From Loxodes magnus (lineage: Eukaryota > Ciliophora > Karyorelictea > Loxodida > Loxodidae): DNA of 64,000 bases. The notes under the pieces are model-generated. The model was not told the DNA's origin and ran no database searches. It saw nothing but the letters and a program-made list of their open reading frames with translations. Positions within the stretch are counted from its first letter, which is position 1. Each line of letters opens with the position of its first letter. Positions 11,889 through 26,020 of this stretch are shown piece by piece. The DNA is taken from assembly GCA_946699065.1 (NCBI GenBank), contig CAMPDV010000110.1:1-64000 (forward strand), read 5' to 3'. The position numbers and the translations under genes were made by a program.

Positions 11889-14800
11889 TCATATATTTAA
11901 ACTTATTTAATAGCTTTAAATGTTTAGTTGCTTTAACTTCTCTCCTTTATTTGCTATAGATTCTAAAAATAGCTTAATCTCTTAAATTGGGTAATGGTTT
12001 TTATATTTCTTAAAGTAATTTAGAAAATGATTGTCAATGCTTTCAATTTTTTATCTTTACATTTGAAAAGTTAGTAAATTCTTACCCACTTAATCGTTTT
12101 ATTCCTTTTCATAGATCTTTTTTATTGACCATAATTGATTGGGTTAATATTAATTTTAATCTAGTTATCCTTAATTTTGCTGGAGACTTTGCACTGATTG
12201 ATTGATCCCTTGCTTTTTATTGATTCCTTGTTGCTTAGTTAGTACTTCGTTTTAAATTTGCACTTAAGAAGAGTTATAATTAGAATTTAGTGTCTCTTTG
12301 GCTTACTAATTTAAACTAAATATGATTTATTATTTTAAGCAGCTAGATAGTTTCTCATTATTTGATTACTCTTCTATTGTTGCTTCTACTTATTTAGATG
12401 ATTAACTGTCTTTACTATTTTCACTCTCTTCCTGACTTGATTTATAACCATTTCCTTAAGTTATTTTTAATTAAGCACTTGCAAATACTAGTTTATATGA
12501 GATTGTTTATACTGCTGATTATTTACGTTCATATACTTTATTCAAGCTTTAAACCAACATTTACAACTCTTAAAGTAGTCTTATATCAATTGAAAGCACA
12601 TCGTTCTAATGTTAACTCATTTAATAGTCAAGATTCTCTTTAGTTGCTTCTTCTTTGGGATCTTCAGATGAATCTTCTGAATCATCAGGGAATCATAATC
12701 TAAACTGTTTCAATAAACTTAGAGGAATGATTCCTCCATTTACTATAGAAATGAGCTATTTAATAATATTCTTAGATAATTGCTCATCTTACTTAGAAAG
12801 AAGATATTTACGATCAAACTAACTTAGTTCATATCATTGAACACTTTATAACTAGTTTTTATTATTAACAAATGCTATTTTATTTCCTCTTTATACTGCT
12901 TGTATTATTTCTTAAATTTCTACTCTACTTATAATTTTCCAAACTGTATCATTTTATACATCGCTTTTGCTAAAGTTTATAGTAAATTATTATTAGTTTT
13001 ATAGATCACTTATTATTTTTTTCTATATTACTACTTATAAAAGTCCTAGTTGCTTTTGTTTCCAACTTAGTTATTATTTCTTAAATTCTCTACTAAGTCA
13101 AATTAGTTCAAGGTATTTACGACTTACTTAATAACTTCTAATTTGAACACTATTTCCATAACCTTTCATACCATAAATATACCAGTTGCAGAGAACTGAT
13201 CACCCTCCATAATTACTTATCTCTTAGTACATTTAATGAGCTTCTAACTAATCATTTCGGAAAAGCTGAAAAATGATGAAGGCACTAAAAGGAATAACAA
13301 GAGCTTTATTTTCTATAAACTCTCTTAGTCCTTTTCTTTCAAGATATAAGGCAAGAGCAGTAACCATGAAACTATTAAGCTAGAAATCTCTTATTTGCTA
13401 CTTTAGATATTATTATAGTTATAGCATGTAAACTGCTTTAAATGTTTCTTCATTTTGTTAATTTTGTTGCAGACTAAATTTATTATTATCACTTTAGAAT
13501 TTAAAGTATTTTTAAGTTAAGAAGTTTTAGAATTCTTAGTTCATGAATATTTATACAATTAGGCCTTAGATGAGTTTTCTATTATGCTTTTTAACTTTAG
13601 TATCGTATTCTGCTTTAAGCTATTTCATGATTTACTGACTCTACTAAATGATCTAATTTAATGTTTGTTGCTAATCGCTTTTATAGGAGATTTTGATGAT
13701 ATCTCTATATTGGCAAATAGTATTTTGGTATTAGTGTAAATAGTTAAATATATTAGTTGATAGTAGATTTGATTTAAACTCTTGATATAGCTTAATAATA
13801 AAGTCTTAAGTATCTTATTCTTGATATTAATGACTTTGCTATTAGTTCTAGTCAAGAGTTTTATAGAAGTATTATATTTTTGATTGATTATTTATATTTA
13901 ACTATTTCCTTCTCATATAATTTGGCTAAACTTATTTATTCTAATTACCTGCTTAGCTTTCTATATTTAAGCTATTTAGATTTTCAAATGCTTAAGTCAT
14001 TTAGTCTTTCATTTATTAATCTAAGGACTTAGAACTCTTCACTAAGTAGTTTACGAAATTATGTAGATATCAAGATTATTAAGCTTCTTAAACCTAGAAA
14101 ACAAATAACCTTTATAAGTGACTATAGTCATATTCCTGCTGCTAAAGCTTATTCTTTTCTATTTTAGACACTATTTATTTTAGTATCACTCCTTCTCTAG
14201 CTAATCTATCTTGCTCAAATTCTTCTAGGTAAATTAAGTTTCTAAACAGTATCGTAAGTTGCTTTACCAAAAACCAGCCATAATGTGGTGATTCTTTACC
14301 TGCAATCATGGTATCAATAAACTCTTTAGGTAAATAAATGTAGTAAAAAGGATTGCTTTCTAGTATAAGGAATATTCATCCTTTTATTAAGTTAAGCTAA
14401 ACTGGCTCTTATGTGAACTTTACTTTAGTGAAGTCTTCATTAACTAGGATAGAATCGCTTGTAATAGTCATAAATTAACCCTACTTAAGTAGCTTCAGTT
14501 AATAGACTAAGATATTGTAAAGTATCATCTCTAGTTATTAGAAAGTAAAATTAGCTTATTTGCTTTTATTATTCTCTATAGCTTCTTATAGAGATATGTA
14601 TTACTATTAGTCTCTCTAAATTTCAACTTCATAAATAACTGTCAACGTTTTTTCTGTCGCTAGTTCATAGAGAATCTTTAACTGCACACCTTAATGGTTA
14701 TCATCATTGGAGTGCTTTTCTTCTTATTTAAGTTGGTGTTTTTTATTAAGCATTAGTACTCTTTGATCCATTTCTTTGTATACTTCTATTTTTATTGAGA

Positions 14801-16094
14801 CTCATTCATTATTTTTCTAAGCGTCTAATCAAAACTCAATTCTTGATTTTCCCACATTCAATGCTCTGACTAAAGATACTTAATGCAAACCAAGTATGGA
14901 AAAGGGAATTAAAGAGGCATATTTTTTATATGCTTAGGTTGCTAAATTATCTAAGTTTTTAGTATCGATTAGTGTATTTTATATTTAGTGTTTTAATAGT
15001 TAAGCATTTGATTATCTTGATTCTATATAGTTTTATGTATATTTATCACTTTATCAAATTGTTTCAATATTATATTATTTTATTAGTTACAATATTAGTT
15101 AGAATGCTGTGTATTACAATAATTGCTTGTCTTATATGTTTCTCTAAGTATTCAGAACTATATGAGCAGGATTAATCTTCTAGTTTTCAAAGATTTAATT
15201 TAAAGACCTCTTAGCAGTTTCATAATCTCTTCTTTCATTTTCTAAACTTGACCCATGAACGATAAAAAGCGAGCCATTAGCTATATCAAGCCCTTACATT
15301 CTTACAACCTTATTTATATTGCTAATGCAGTTGTTCATTTTCTAGCTGTCAATGCTAAAAATAAACTTCATCACTTTAGCCTAGTTTAAGAGCTAATTTT
15401 GAAGGATTTTAATTTAATTTAGTTAAAGTTGAAAAGAGTTTGAATCAGATTCCACTAGCGAATTCTAGCCACACTCAAAGAATTTGAAATTTTGATACTT
15501 TTACCTAAGTGTATAGTCCATTAAATAACTTTAGCTTTTTCCTAACTTGCCAAAATGAACGATCATTACTCTTTCTTGTTGCATTAAACTTGATCATTCT
15601 TGTAAACTATTTAAAGAAGCAAAGAGCTATTCCTTTTACTGATTGAATTGAGAATAGTTATCTTGAAGGAATTACTCTAGTGCTGCTTTAAAATTCTTCA
15701 AATTATTAATATCTTCGTAGAAACTTCCTAGTCTTTCCCTTAGTAATATTTTTCCCTTCTCTACAGTTTAAATCCATTTCGTTTAAATTTCATTGCTTTA
15801 GGTTTCTTATGTTAATTCAACTAAAGGCATTTCAAAGTCTAACTGCTTTATGCATGCATCTTTAAACTATTATTCGTTTTATAAATCTTAAAATATAAAT
15901 GATTTGCTCCATTAAATGAGAGATTAATTTCCCGCTAACCCCATTGGATCTCCCTAGCTAATACATTTTAGTACTATATCCTAAATAGTCTATGCTAACA
16001 AATTTTAATTTCCCTAATTTTTAATCTCTTTTATTTTTTACCTGCTTTGCCAAACTTACTCAGCAAACTCAGATTTTATTCTTACGTTTCACAT
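11889..16094 (-). CDS. Repeat-family protein, diverged member C (1401 aa)
   Basis: ATG 16094-16092, one frame for 1401 codons to TGA 11891-11889; I checked the frame by coordinates at residues 127, 182, 280, 431 and 1165. N-terminal part (MWNVRIKSEFAEQVW) differs from copies A/B. Near residue 127 is the R-family core EDINNLKNFK. Residues 182-187 (GKLGKS) resemble a shortened P-loop, followed about 100 residues later by FIFSIDSQ and GSLFIVHGSS, a layout reminiscent of GTPases; this is a guess. From about residue 280 it aligns with copies A/B (LFIV block, NNEWVSIK with TGA Trp, DVLSID near residue 1165). The C-terminus is Ser/Gln-rich. A 39-bp tandem array lies upstream. Function unknown. Confidence 0.72.
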
Positions 16095-16299
16095 TTATAA
16101 TGCAACTTTTAGTTTAATATTATATAATTCCTATTACATTGTAAAAAAAATTGTATTAGAAATATTTTCTATAGATAAATCTTAAAAGAATGAAATACAA
16201 TTATAAATAAATAATTAAGAAAGAATATTGTAAACTTTGAGAAAATAAAGTATTTTATAATATTTTTTAAATCTAGATTGAAAAAATATGACAAGAATA

Positions 16300-16495
16300 G
16301 CACTGTGACAACATAATTTTATTATGACGAGAATAGCTAAAACATGACAACATCATTTTATTATGACGAGAATAGCTAAAACATGACAACATAATTTTAT
16401 TATGACGAGAATAGCTAAAACATGACAACATAATTTTATTATGACGAGAATAGTCAAAACATGACAACATAATTTTATTATGACGAGAATCACCA
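16300..16495. repeat. 39-bp tandem array, five units
   Basis: Unit with CATGACAACATAATTTTATT followed by ATGACGAGAATAGCTAAAA, five copies with few changes. It gives a standard-code minus-strand reading of 13-residue repeats, a by-product of the 39-bp period. It sits about 200 bases upstream of the gene C start codon, as the 26-bp array sits upstream of copy A. Confidence 0.95.
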
Positions 16496-19400
16496 AAACT
16501 ATATCATAATATATTTATGAACTTTTACAATGAAAACATTAGCAACCTAATTTATCTACGAAATAATCTATATTTGCTATTATATCCAAAAATAAATATA
16601 CTAAAATTTAAAAAACTATAAAATTAATATAAATAAGTCAACTTAAAGATTACTTTTTATTAATTATAGAGCAATATTTCTAAAGAAAATAGTTAGAAAT
16701 TTACATTATAAATTTAAATTTTTCATTGTATTTAAATTAAATTTTCTATCAAATTTAGATCAGCAAATTCTAGTCAAATAAAATAAAAAATCTTTTAAAT
16801 CCAAAAATATCTTATAACTTTATAAAATAATAAGAAAATATGCAAGTATGGTTATTATCCTTATTAGCAGACATTTATTTTATTTTGTTATATAGAAGCA
16901 TTATATTGTAGACTGAATATTCTAATAATTAATTTTTGCTATAGTATTTTCTTTAGATTATATTAGTTATAAAAATGATTTGATAGCTTTAGTTTTTAAA
17001 TTAAAGGGTTATAATTATATAGCTAATGTAAGCTAAATTATTAAAACATAAGGGAATTAAATTAAATGATTATATAACTATTAAATAAGCTAGAATAGTA
17101 ATACATTCCTATTTATTTAGCTATTAACTTGCTTATAATTCAACTTTTTGCTTAAGAGTTTTATGCCTAATTCACTATAATTTTTCTCTTTAATAGCTTA
17201 TTTTTTAACTAATAGAAGGATTTTATGTGTTAAGATTTAAAAATTATTAAGATTATAAATTATAAATAACTAGAGAAAATAGCTTACATTGTATTTAAGC
17301 AATAAACGCTATAAAATTGTTTATCCTAAGATATACAATTATAGTCTCTAAAGCAACTCTAAGTAAATATTATCTTCAATTATTAAAGAGAAGAAACTAG
17401 CATTAAAATTGAAATAGTGATTATAATACTAAAATAGCAAAATTAAAAAAAGTCAAATATACAATTAACAAGATACAGTGAACTTGTCTTCTAAATATTA
17501 TCTATAAATTATAAATGAATCTTTAGATTAAATTTATAAAAATAGCTATTAATTCTATTTATTTTTTACTATTTTAGTAAATTATCTTTATTCATAAGCA
17601 ATATTAAATTTAACTAATATCTTAAGTTTATATATTCTGATGCTTCTAATTTTTTTATAATTAACCTTCTATTAGAATATAAAATTGAAGTTTACACTAT
17701 CTATCATTTATATTTGCTAAAGTACTAAAATAAAAATTAAGAAAGTTATTAAATTAATAAATAAGTTTCTTTCTATTAAAGCTTTATAATATTTTCATAA
17801 ATAGCCAGTTAGAACTTTTCTTTTTTATATTCTTAACTATTTAATTTAATTAATTAAATTTGAAATATAGACAATTTTCATTAGGTTATAGAAATCTATA
17901 TCTAAATAATTAAAATTGAAGGAATAATAAAATTAAATTATATTTATATAAAAAACTAATAAAATTAAATATTTTAAGATTTATGTACAAATAATAAAGA
18001 AAATCCTCAAAGTTACTATTTCTATAAAGTAGCCTATTAGTAATAAAATCTGATTTTATTAATTTTAACTTCTATCATAAAATAAAAAGAGATAGATAAA
18101 ATAGCTTTCATTTATAGTACAATTTAATTATAGCTATTTTTTAAATAAAATAGATAAATACCTAACTACTAAGCTAACAATATAAATTGTAATATTTAAT
18201 TTAATTTAATGTATTTATCTCAATAAACTAACTTAATAAAAATATTAAGATACATCAATAAAGAAGAAGCTAGTTAAAATAATTAAAATTAAAGTAAGCT
18301 TTAATAGATAAACAAAAGTAATCAAATTTATTAATTAAAATATTAACTCATAAGACATAACTATTATAATATGCTTATGCTACTGTTTAGCATATTAAGA
18401 ATGCTTAGTTAGATTGACTTAATAATTACATATCTAAGAAATATTCATAAATTTAAAAATAAGATATTAATAATATTTCAAGTTAAATAATAAATTTTTT
18501 CCTAAAGAATGTAATTAAAAAGTCATAATTAATGAGATTAAATATCTCAAATAGTTATATAAACAATTTTAAGCTTTATAAATGAATTGAAAGAAATTTG
18601 GTAAAAATGAATTAAATCTTAATTAATTTTTATTATATTTTGTTATAAAGTACTATAGCAATAATTTAAAGAAATAAATTAGCTATATATAATCAAAATG
18701 AAAGATTTAAAATAATAATTAAGTTGAGCATCTACTTTTGAAAATTAAAATTTATTCTGTAATATATTTTGGGGGTTTTATAATTGCTAAAATTAAGATT
18801 ATTTTATTTTAATTTAAAATTTAGAATAAAAATAATTTATTTTTAAATTAAATGATTTTATATATCACTATAATTCAGGTAAGTTTATCTTCACACTTTT
18901 ATTAATTTCTAATAAATTTAATAATAATCATAACTAAATATAATTAATAAACATTATAGAAAATATATAAGCATTTTTCCTAACATTAATTTGAGATTGA
19001 ACCAATTTTAATTTTGAGCTCATTTCTTATACCTTAAATTTTTTTAAATTTAAAACAAAAAAAGAAATAGTTTTCATTTTAGATATTTTAGCCCTTAAAT
19101 TGATAAAGCAAACATCTTAACTTATTAATTTTCTTAAATCTTAAAATTAATTATAAGTATAAACAAATAATCAAATTATATGTAGTTAATTTAATTTATT
19201 TCTGCTTATATTTAAAGATAAAACAAAAAAAGCAAAGTTTTCTTAAGTATTTTATAGTTATTAATTTTGCTAGTTAATAATTTATTTATAAAATGAGATA
19301 TAAAAGAAATATATAGTAGCCTTCGATAAGATAAGCTATACAAATTTTCTCTATTTTATACCTGCTTTAGAAGTGTAAAGTTTTGATTTTTATTCATAAA

Positions 19401-20029
19401 AAAGATATTATTTTAAAAACTAAATAAGCATATAAGTGCTAAATAATTAAAAAGATAGAATACATAAGCTTCTATTTATTCTCATATATCTCTTAATTAT
19501 ATTTTTTGTTAGTACTTTAATGAGCTTTAAATAAAAGTAATAATAGGATATTTTTATATGTCTAATCAATCAATTTTTATTTTAAAAATTCTATTTATAT
19601 AAAGCTTTATAATCACTTCTAAATTGAATGTAATACTTTATGTGCTAGAATTGAAGAGAAAATTAATTTGAAATAAGTTTGCTTATTTCTTTAGTTGCAA
19701 GTATTTTTTTATATTAGTCAAATATTATTGTTAATTTAATACCAACCTTAAAAGAACTTAAATTGATTCTTTTTTTCTAACTTTTTAAACTTTTCGTATT
19801 GAAGTTGCTTTTCATTTTCACATTAAATTTAGAAAAATTTCAATATAAATAATTTAAAGCTTAATTACTCAGATATATATAAGTGTTAGCAACTGTTCAA
19901 GACCTAAATAAAATTTTTACTTGTCTAATTATAAAAAAATTAAATTTATTATTTGTCTTAGTCTCATGATTTCTAGATTCAAACATAACTTTAGTTTACA
20001 AAAATTTATTCTAAATAAAATAATTTTAA
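16496..20029. other. A/T-rich stretch without a confident gene
   Basis: About 3.5 kb with long A/T runs. I could not fix a frame by motif or paralogy. Genes read with the reassigned code may be hidden here, but none can be supported by eye. Confidence 0.4.
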
Positions 20030-20515
20030 TTAAAAATAATTTTTCCTTGTGTAATGAATAATTCACCTTTTATGATTTAAGGCTTGGTCCAAATATAAAT
20101 TTCACTCCCTACTTTATAAATTAATTTATAGAGCTTTTCATAGAATTTATTTATATCAAATGACGATAATTTTATTTATTTCAAAACTTTACATTTAGCA
20201 TGAGCTTTAATTTTAAATTAACTTAATCTCTTTAGTTATATATGCTTTGATTAAATATTCCTCTATTGTAAATGTTTCAGCTTTCATTATCTATTTAATA
20301 TAAGCAATCTGAAATAGAATTATTTTTAGATTTTTACTTATTGATTTAAAAGCTCTAAAATTTATCTATTTGGAAAATCTCTATTGAACTTTACTTATTA
20401 TCAATCTTACTATCTTAATGCTTCCAAAACTAAGTAGATCTTCTTTATGAGGAGCGTTTATGTTTTAAAACAGAATATAAATCAATATTTTGCTCAGCTT
20501 CTTCTTATAAACCAT
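20030..20515 (-). CDS. Hypothetical protein (161 aa or C-terminal part of a longer one)
   Basis: From ATG 20515-20513, in frame to TAA 20032-20030. Reads MVYKKKLSKILIYILF, then KEDLLSFGSIKIVRLII, MKAETFTIEEYLIKAYI, and a Trp-containing tail in which Trp is TGA. Codons are purine-first and composition is balanced. About 400 bases upstream on the same strand is another coding-like stretch in a different frame (ILKENDLFFISNLRREKY), so this may be the last exon or a frameshifted end of a larger membrane-associated protein. No family recognised. Confidence 0.42.
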
Positions 20516-21759
20516 ATATTTCTAATTTCAAGTTATTTCTAAATTAGGATTTCCTACAAAGTTTTCTTCATTCTATGATAAATAAACTCAAGCTTACATT
20601 AAAGTTATGCAAGCTTTATTGTAGCAGCGATAAAAGCTTACTTTTAAGCAATCTAGATTTTTGTTCCTTTATATTTTTCCCTTCTTAGGTTTGAAATGAA
20701 AAATAAATCATTTTCTTTCAAAATAAATACATTAGTAGTTTCTCCAAGAATGACGAAAAGAATTAGTTAGCTTATAATTAGAAAGAAATAAACGAGATTT
20801 AATTATTGAATCTAAAGTTTTAGCTCTATATTTAATTTTTTCCTTGATTTACGTAAAAGAAATTTTAACTTTTTCCCTAACTAACCTCCTAGACTTACTT
20901 TGCTGACTTCTCAACGTTTTTTAACTCTTTTAATTTATATGAAAATCTTAATTTACTAAACTAACCTGCGCTAGTTAATTTCTTTTTGCTTAGAATAACT
21001 TATATAAATAGACTTTAGTAGATTAAAACATAAAATAACACCTTTTGAAAAAGATAAAATCAAATACCTTTAAGAATAATCTAAGTCTTTGACTTTAGCA
21101 ATTAGTGATATAATTCACTAAAACATAATAAAATTACATAATTAACTTTGGTTTAAGAAGTGAAATAGAAATGGAAATAGACTTAGATATATAAATGAAG
21201 TTAGCTTAATTTAAATTAACTATTATATATTTATAACTTGCTTAAAGACTATCACCCGAAACTAATTATTATGATATTAGTTTATTAAATTTTCTAATTA
21301 AATATGTTCATATAACTTTATTCATATTTTTAAATATTATATAATAAATTTAAAATAACTTAAAACTAAATAAATTATCAAACTAAAATGGTAATTAGGG
21401 ATACTTTTATATTTTTAGAAAAGTTTAATATTTAGCTAATTTTTATAATAATCATGCTTTGGATAAATCCCTTAAATCTCTATTCAAGTATAAAAATAAT
21501 AAAATCACGAAAAATACTTTTATTAGTTAGTTATTTATCTAAAGACCACTTTCATAAGAATAGCAAGTAAAATATTTAAAAAGCTTATATTGGATTTATT
21601 TACTTTATAATATAATTTATAATTACTAACTTTAAGATGGAATCCTTAAAAACATTTATATCAACTTAATTAAATTATAAACAGATTAAACATAATTTAT
21701 ATAGCTTTATCGAATTAAAGAACAAGCTAACTAGTTTTTAAACTTTTATTTTAGATTTT
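20516..21759. other. Upstream stretch, partly coding-like on the minus strand
   Basis: 20560-20830 (minus) has coding-like composition in a frame that does not join simply to the 20030-20515 frame. The rest, up to the repeat remnant at 21760, shows nothing I can support. Confidence 0.35.
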
Positions 21760-21865
21760 TTAATTTATATAATAATTTATTATGAATGCATTATAAAAAA
21801 CTATTATGAATGCATTATCTAATAAATTATTGTGAATGCATTATATAATAAATTTTAAATAGATT
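21760..21865. repeat. Remnant of the 26-bp array (about three units, inverted)
   Basis: Contains TTATTATGAATGCATTATA-type units in reverse orientation relative to the array at 3565-4482, with substitutions. It lies immediately upstream of the copy B start codon, so the inverted repeat arms include the first array units. Confidence 0.9.
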
Positions 21866-21881
21866 CAAATTATAAATTTTA

Positions 21882-24800
21882 ATGGATGTCTAGTTCTAAA
21901 AATAAAAAAGTGGAAAAGAGTAAGTTAATTAAACTTTTAGCAACCCAGAAAATGAAAAAGAGTAAAGTTCTTATTTAATGGTAAATCAGAGAATCGAAGA
22001 ATAATAAATTAAAAGCAATGAAGTAGTAGATATGATGGAACTTAATATAGCTGGTCATGAATTTTAAACTGAAAAAGCGTAAATAAGTGGTTTAAAAACT
22101 CCTAGTAAAGATAAAAGGATTTCTTCCAACTAAAATGAAGAATAAAGATGATATAGAAACTCATAAGAAATTATAAAACTTTTTGAAACTAAGTCTATTT
22201 AACCTGTAGTATAAGTTGATAATTTCCCAGTAGAAAGAGATATGAATGGTTAAAAAATATAATGAGAAGAAATTGAGACAATATTAAAAATTTAGTGATC
22301 TAATTCTGATAACCTTAATGATTTATCTGCCTGATGTCTCTAATCCTTAGAAGAAAGACTAGAATAGATTAAATCAGAAAAGTCTACAATATTCCTTTAT
22401 TAAAGCTAAAATAAAGTTTATCCTTAGCTTTGTTTTTAAGAACTGTAGCAATTATAAATTTTCAGTGATGCAAAAATTTTAGAATAATAAAAGCACTTTT
22501 TGGTAGAATTTGCTATTTTTGACTAAAAAATATGAAAAAAAGAAATTAAATAAATACTAAAGATGCTAGCTGAAAAAGATCACAAGCTAAAGTTTATTTA
22601 TATAATATAGGGAGAATCTAAATAATCACTATTAAAAGAAGTTAGCCGCATGTTTAAATAATTTGGAGCTGAAGTATTAAAAAGTGTCCTTTTTATAGTT
22701 TTAGGATATAGTTAAGAGTAAGAAATGAAAGAATATTAAGAAGTAAAGAAATGATTAAATTAACTAATTTAAGAAAAGTAAATAGATTAGAATCCTAATG
22801 TGCTACTATGAACTTAATCTAATATGAAAAATAAGAAATTTAATTAAAATTTAGCTTTATAGCTTATTTTAGGAAAAATTAATAATTACAATAAAGATTT
22901 TATATTATAAAAGAACTAGTGGCTTTAGAAATTTATTTAAAGGACATTAAACAATTTAAAAGAAGCATAGTAAAGTAACTTTAGCAAAGAAATTATAAAT
23001 TTAAGAAGATTAACTACAAAAGCATATCAAAATTATATTGCTAAGATTACATTTTCATTTATAGGTTTTAAGCAACTTTCTTTAATTCGAGCTTATAGTT
23101 TGGGAAAAAACTGCATGGAGTTTTATCTATTAGCTTAGAAGCAAAAAAATGATAAATGAGTTTTATTAAAGACTGAAATATATAATTAGTTCTAAATTTA
23201 CTAGAATAGGATAAGACTTAAACATTAAATGAAGAAGTAAGAAAAATAGTTAAATATAAGCAGATATATTATGAACGAAAAACGCTTTTATTAAAGCTCT
23301 AATGAAAATATGTTTGTAGTTATTTATAAATTAAATAATTCCGTTTCTAATAACACAAATTACGTTACTTTATAGCAAGCTATAGAAAATAGAAACCTTT
23401 AAGATAATAAATTTACTTCATAGTAACTGGAATAATTTATTTACTAAATCATTAAATTTTAGTTAGAGTTGCTCTAATAAGGATAAATGATGATACTTAC
23501 AAGTGATTCTATATTAGTGAATCAAGATTTTAGTGATTTCAAGTTTATATCCTAGCCAGTTTAACTTGATTTCATGAATAATTAAGCCATATTTTTATTA
23601 GAATAAAACCCTCAGAACTTCTAGTATTTTCCGAAAGAATTTATAGATTATATGAGTTAAGGAAAAGGCTAAATTGATTATAATTGATTTATAATAAAGC
23701 AGATTACAATAATCTTTATAAATTTAATAAACCTTTAAGAACTTAGCAGTTGATGACTATTTAGTGAAGAGGAAATAATAAAAGAAATAATGTTAGAGCT
23801 ATAAAATACTTAATAATAAAGATAATAAGAAAATTAATATACCTACTTGTAAGATTTATTCAATTTCCAACTATAAGAAACTGATAAATCCACTTTTTTA
23901 AAATAGTTTGTAGAATATTTCTTAAAAGTTTCATAATCTATTAGCGAAAATTAGAAGCAGTGTTTATAAAAATTACTAGAAGATTTAATTTAGAATAATT
24001 AAAAAAATTAAGTTTAAACATAAAAAGAGTAAGCATAACAGTAATCTAAACATTAAGTGAAATAAAAATTATAAGAAAATGCAATAGACTAAATAAGCAA
24101 ACAATCACTTCTAAATTAAAGCATTGATCGGAACAAAGAACTCTTATTTTGTGAAATATAAAAAAAGATAGCCGAAGAATAAGAGCAGAAAAGTACATAT
24201 ATCTAAATAGAAAAATACTAACAAAATATAGAAGAAATTAATAATAAATTAAAGACAAAATTCTAAAGTTAATCTTAAGAAATATAATAAGTTTGAGTTT
24301 AGAATTAACTTGAACTAATGAAATAACTTAAAATATACTATGATGCTAAATTAAAGAAATACAATTAATAGCTAATCAAAGGAATAATTATGCAAATATT
24401 CTTAAATTCTTAGTTCTAAACATTTTTAGAAAATGAATTCTAAAAAATAAATTTGACTAAAGATTAAATAATTTTAGAAGAATAAGAATAAAACTTAGAA
24501 ACATTTAAAATAGTTTATAGGAATCAAATTTATGCTTACTTAAAATAGTTAGTAAGAGATTTCCAACTTAATAGCTACTAAATTGCAGCTCTTGCTATAT
24601 TCATAGAAAGAAAAGCTCTCCAAGATTATATGGAAAATGTAGCTTTAGCTTTTCCGTTTAGTGTTTTTTTAATTTTTTAGCTTTTTGACAATTAAAACTA
24701 TGAAACCCATCAAATCTACTAAGAAATAACAAATCAAGGAGGTTTCACAGTTCTTTTTAATTGATATATATAAAGTATAAAAAATGCTAGAGATTCAGTA

Positions 24801-26000
24801 TAGATTAGAGCTTATTAAATTAATAAAAAGTATAAAGAACTGATGATATTAAGTACTTAGTTCAATGATAAAATAAAGTTAAAATAAATATCTACTGGAC
24901 TTTAGTAAATTAGGGTATTAAATAACTATTAAGTAAATTATTTAAATAAATAAGAATCTATTAAAATAGCTGGTATAGATGAAGTTGAAAATGATACTAT
25001 TTGGAAAATTATAAGTAAATAAGAAGTTTAAGAAATAATATAAGCAGTATAAAGAGGAAATAAATTAGCATTCGTAAACAATTAAAATAAGGAAAAGACT
25101 GTAGAATGATAAAATCAGAAGGAATTTGATAGAAAGTAACTTTTATCAAGGCAAGATGAATAATTTAGTAAAAATCTAATAAAGTAATTAATGTTTATTG
25201 CTAATAGTGGAGTACTTCCTTTTGCTCTCTTGAAGAAATTTAGAATATATTTTCCTGAATGTACAGATCAATCGTCTGAAGAATAGAAAAACGAAATAGA
25301 AAACTTTGATTATTGAATAGATAATCATTAAAGTGATGTACTTTCAATTGATTTAAGGTTCCTTTAAGAGTTGCGTCAATTACTTAGTTAATTATAAAAT
25401 TCTTTCGAAAGAAAATTATCAGCCATTTAAACTCTTTCATATAAGCCAATATTTATGCTTGCCTAATATAAGTTAATCTTTGAAAATGGTTTTAAATCAA
25501 GTATATTACTTAGCAATACTAGCGATGAATTTGAATAACAAAATTGATAAAAACCTTCTAAAGAAGAAAAAAATAAGAATATAGTTTTAGCTTAAAGTTT
25601 GAAGTTACAAATATTATTTTATTTAGAAATGTAAGAATTTGAAGTTATTAAGCAATTAGAAAAAGAGTAATAAAACTTTTAGATTCTGAGTAAAGAAGTA
25701 AATAAAAAAGAAGGTATTTAAAATGTTGAAATTTAAGTAACTGATTAATCTTAAGAAAGTTGCTAAAAGTAATAAGATTAAGATTAGTCAGAATAAGAAA
25801 GAAAAAGATAAATAGATCTTCTTGCATAAAGTAGTAAAATATAAGAAAAAAATTAGAATTAATAGATATATTAGCTAGCATTAGATAAATTAAAAAAAGT
25901 CTAATAATGTAAGCTTTTAAGTTTCAAGAGTACTGAAAATGATAAGTTGATTTCTGTGCTGTGTGGGAATTTACAAAATAAAATAGCAGAATGCGGCTGA
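21882..26000 (+). CDS. Repeat-family protein, copy B (1372 aa)
   Basis: ATG 21882-21884, single frame to TGA 25998-26000. It starts MDVQFQKQKSGKEQV, contains NTNYVTLQQAIENRN, RAYSLGKNCMEF, KTEIYNQFQIYQNR and a Gln/Glu-rich coiled-coil-like C-terminal third. Trp at many positions is TGA (for example NDKWVLL, also TGA in member C). It is the full-length version of copy A and together they form an inverted repeat of about 3.5 kb per arm with scattered substitutions. A weak kinase-like look around the central Gln-Leu region is not convincing: no HRD or DFG was found. The gene ends about 20 bases before the converging gene at 26021. Function unknown. Confidence 0.78.
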
Positions 26001-26020
26001 TTGATATGAGATGCTAAATT

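Noticed and set aside
16273..16470. Standard-code minus-strand protein with 13-residue repeats
   Set aside because: Explained entirely by the 39-bp tandem array; no other coding evidence.
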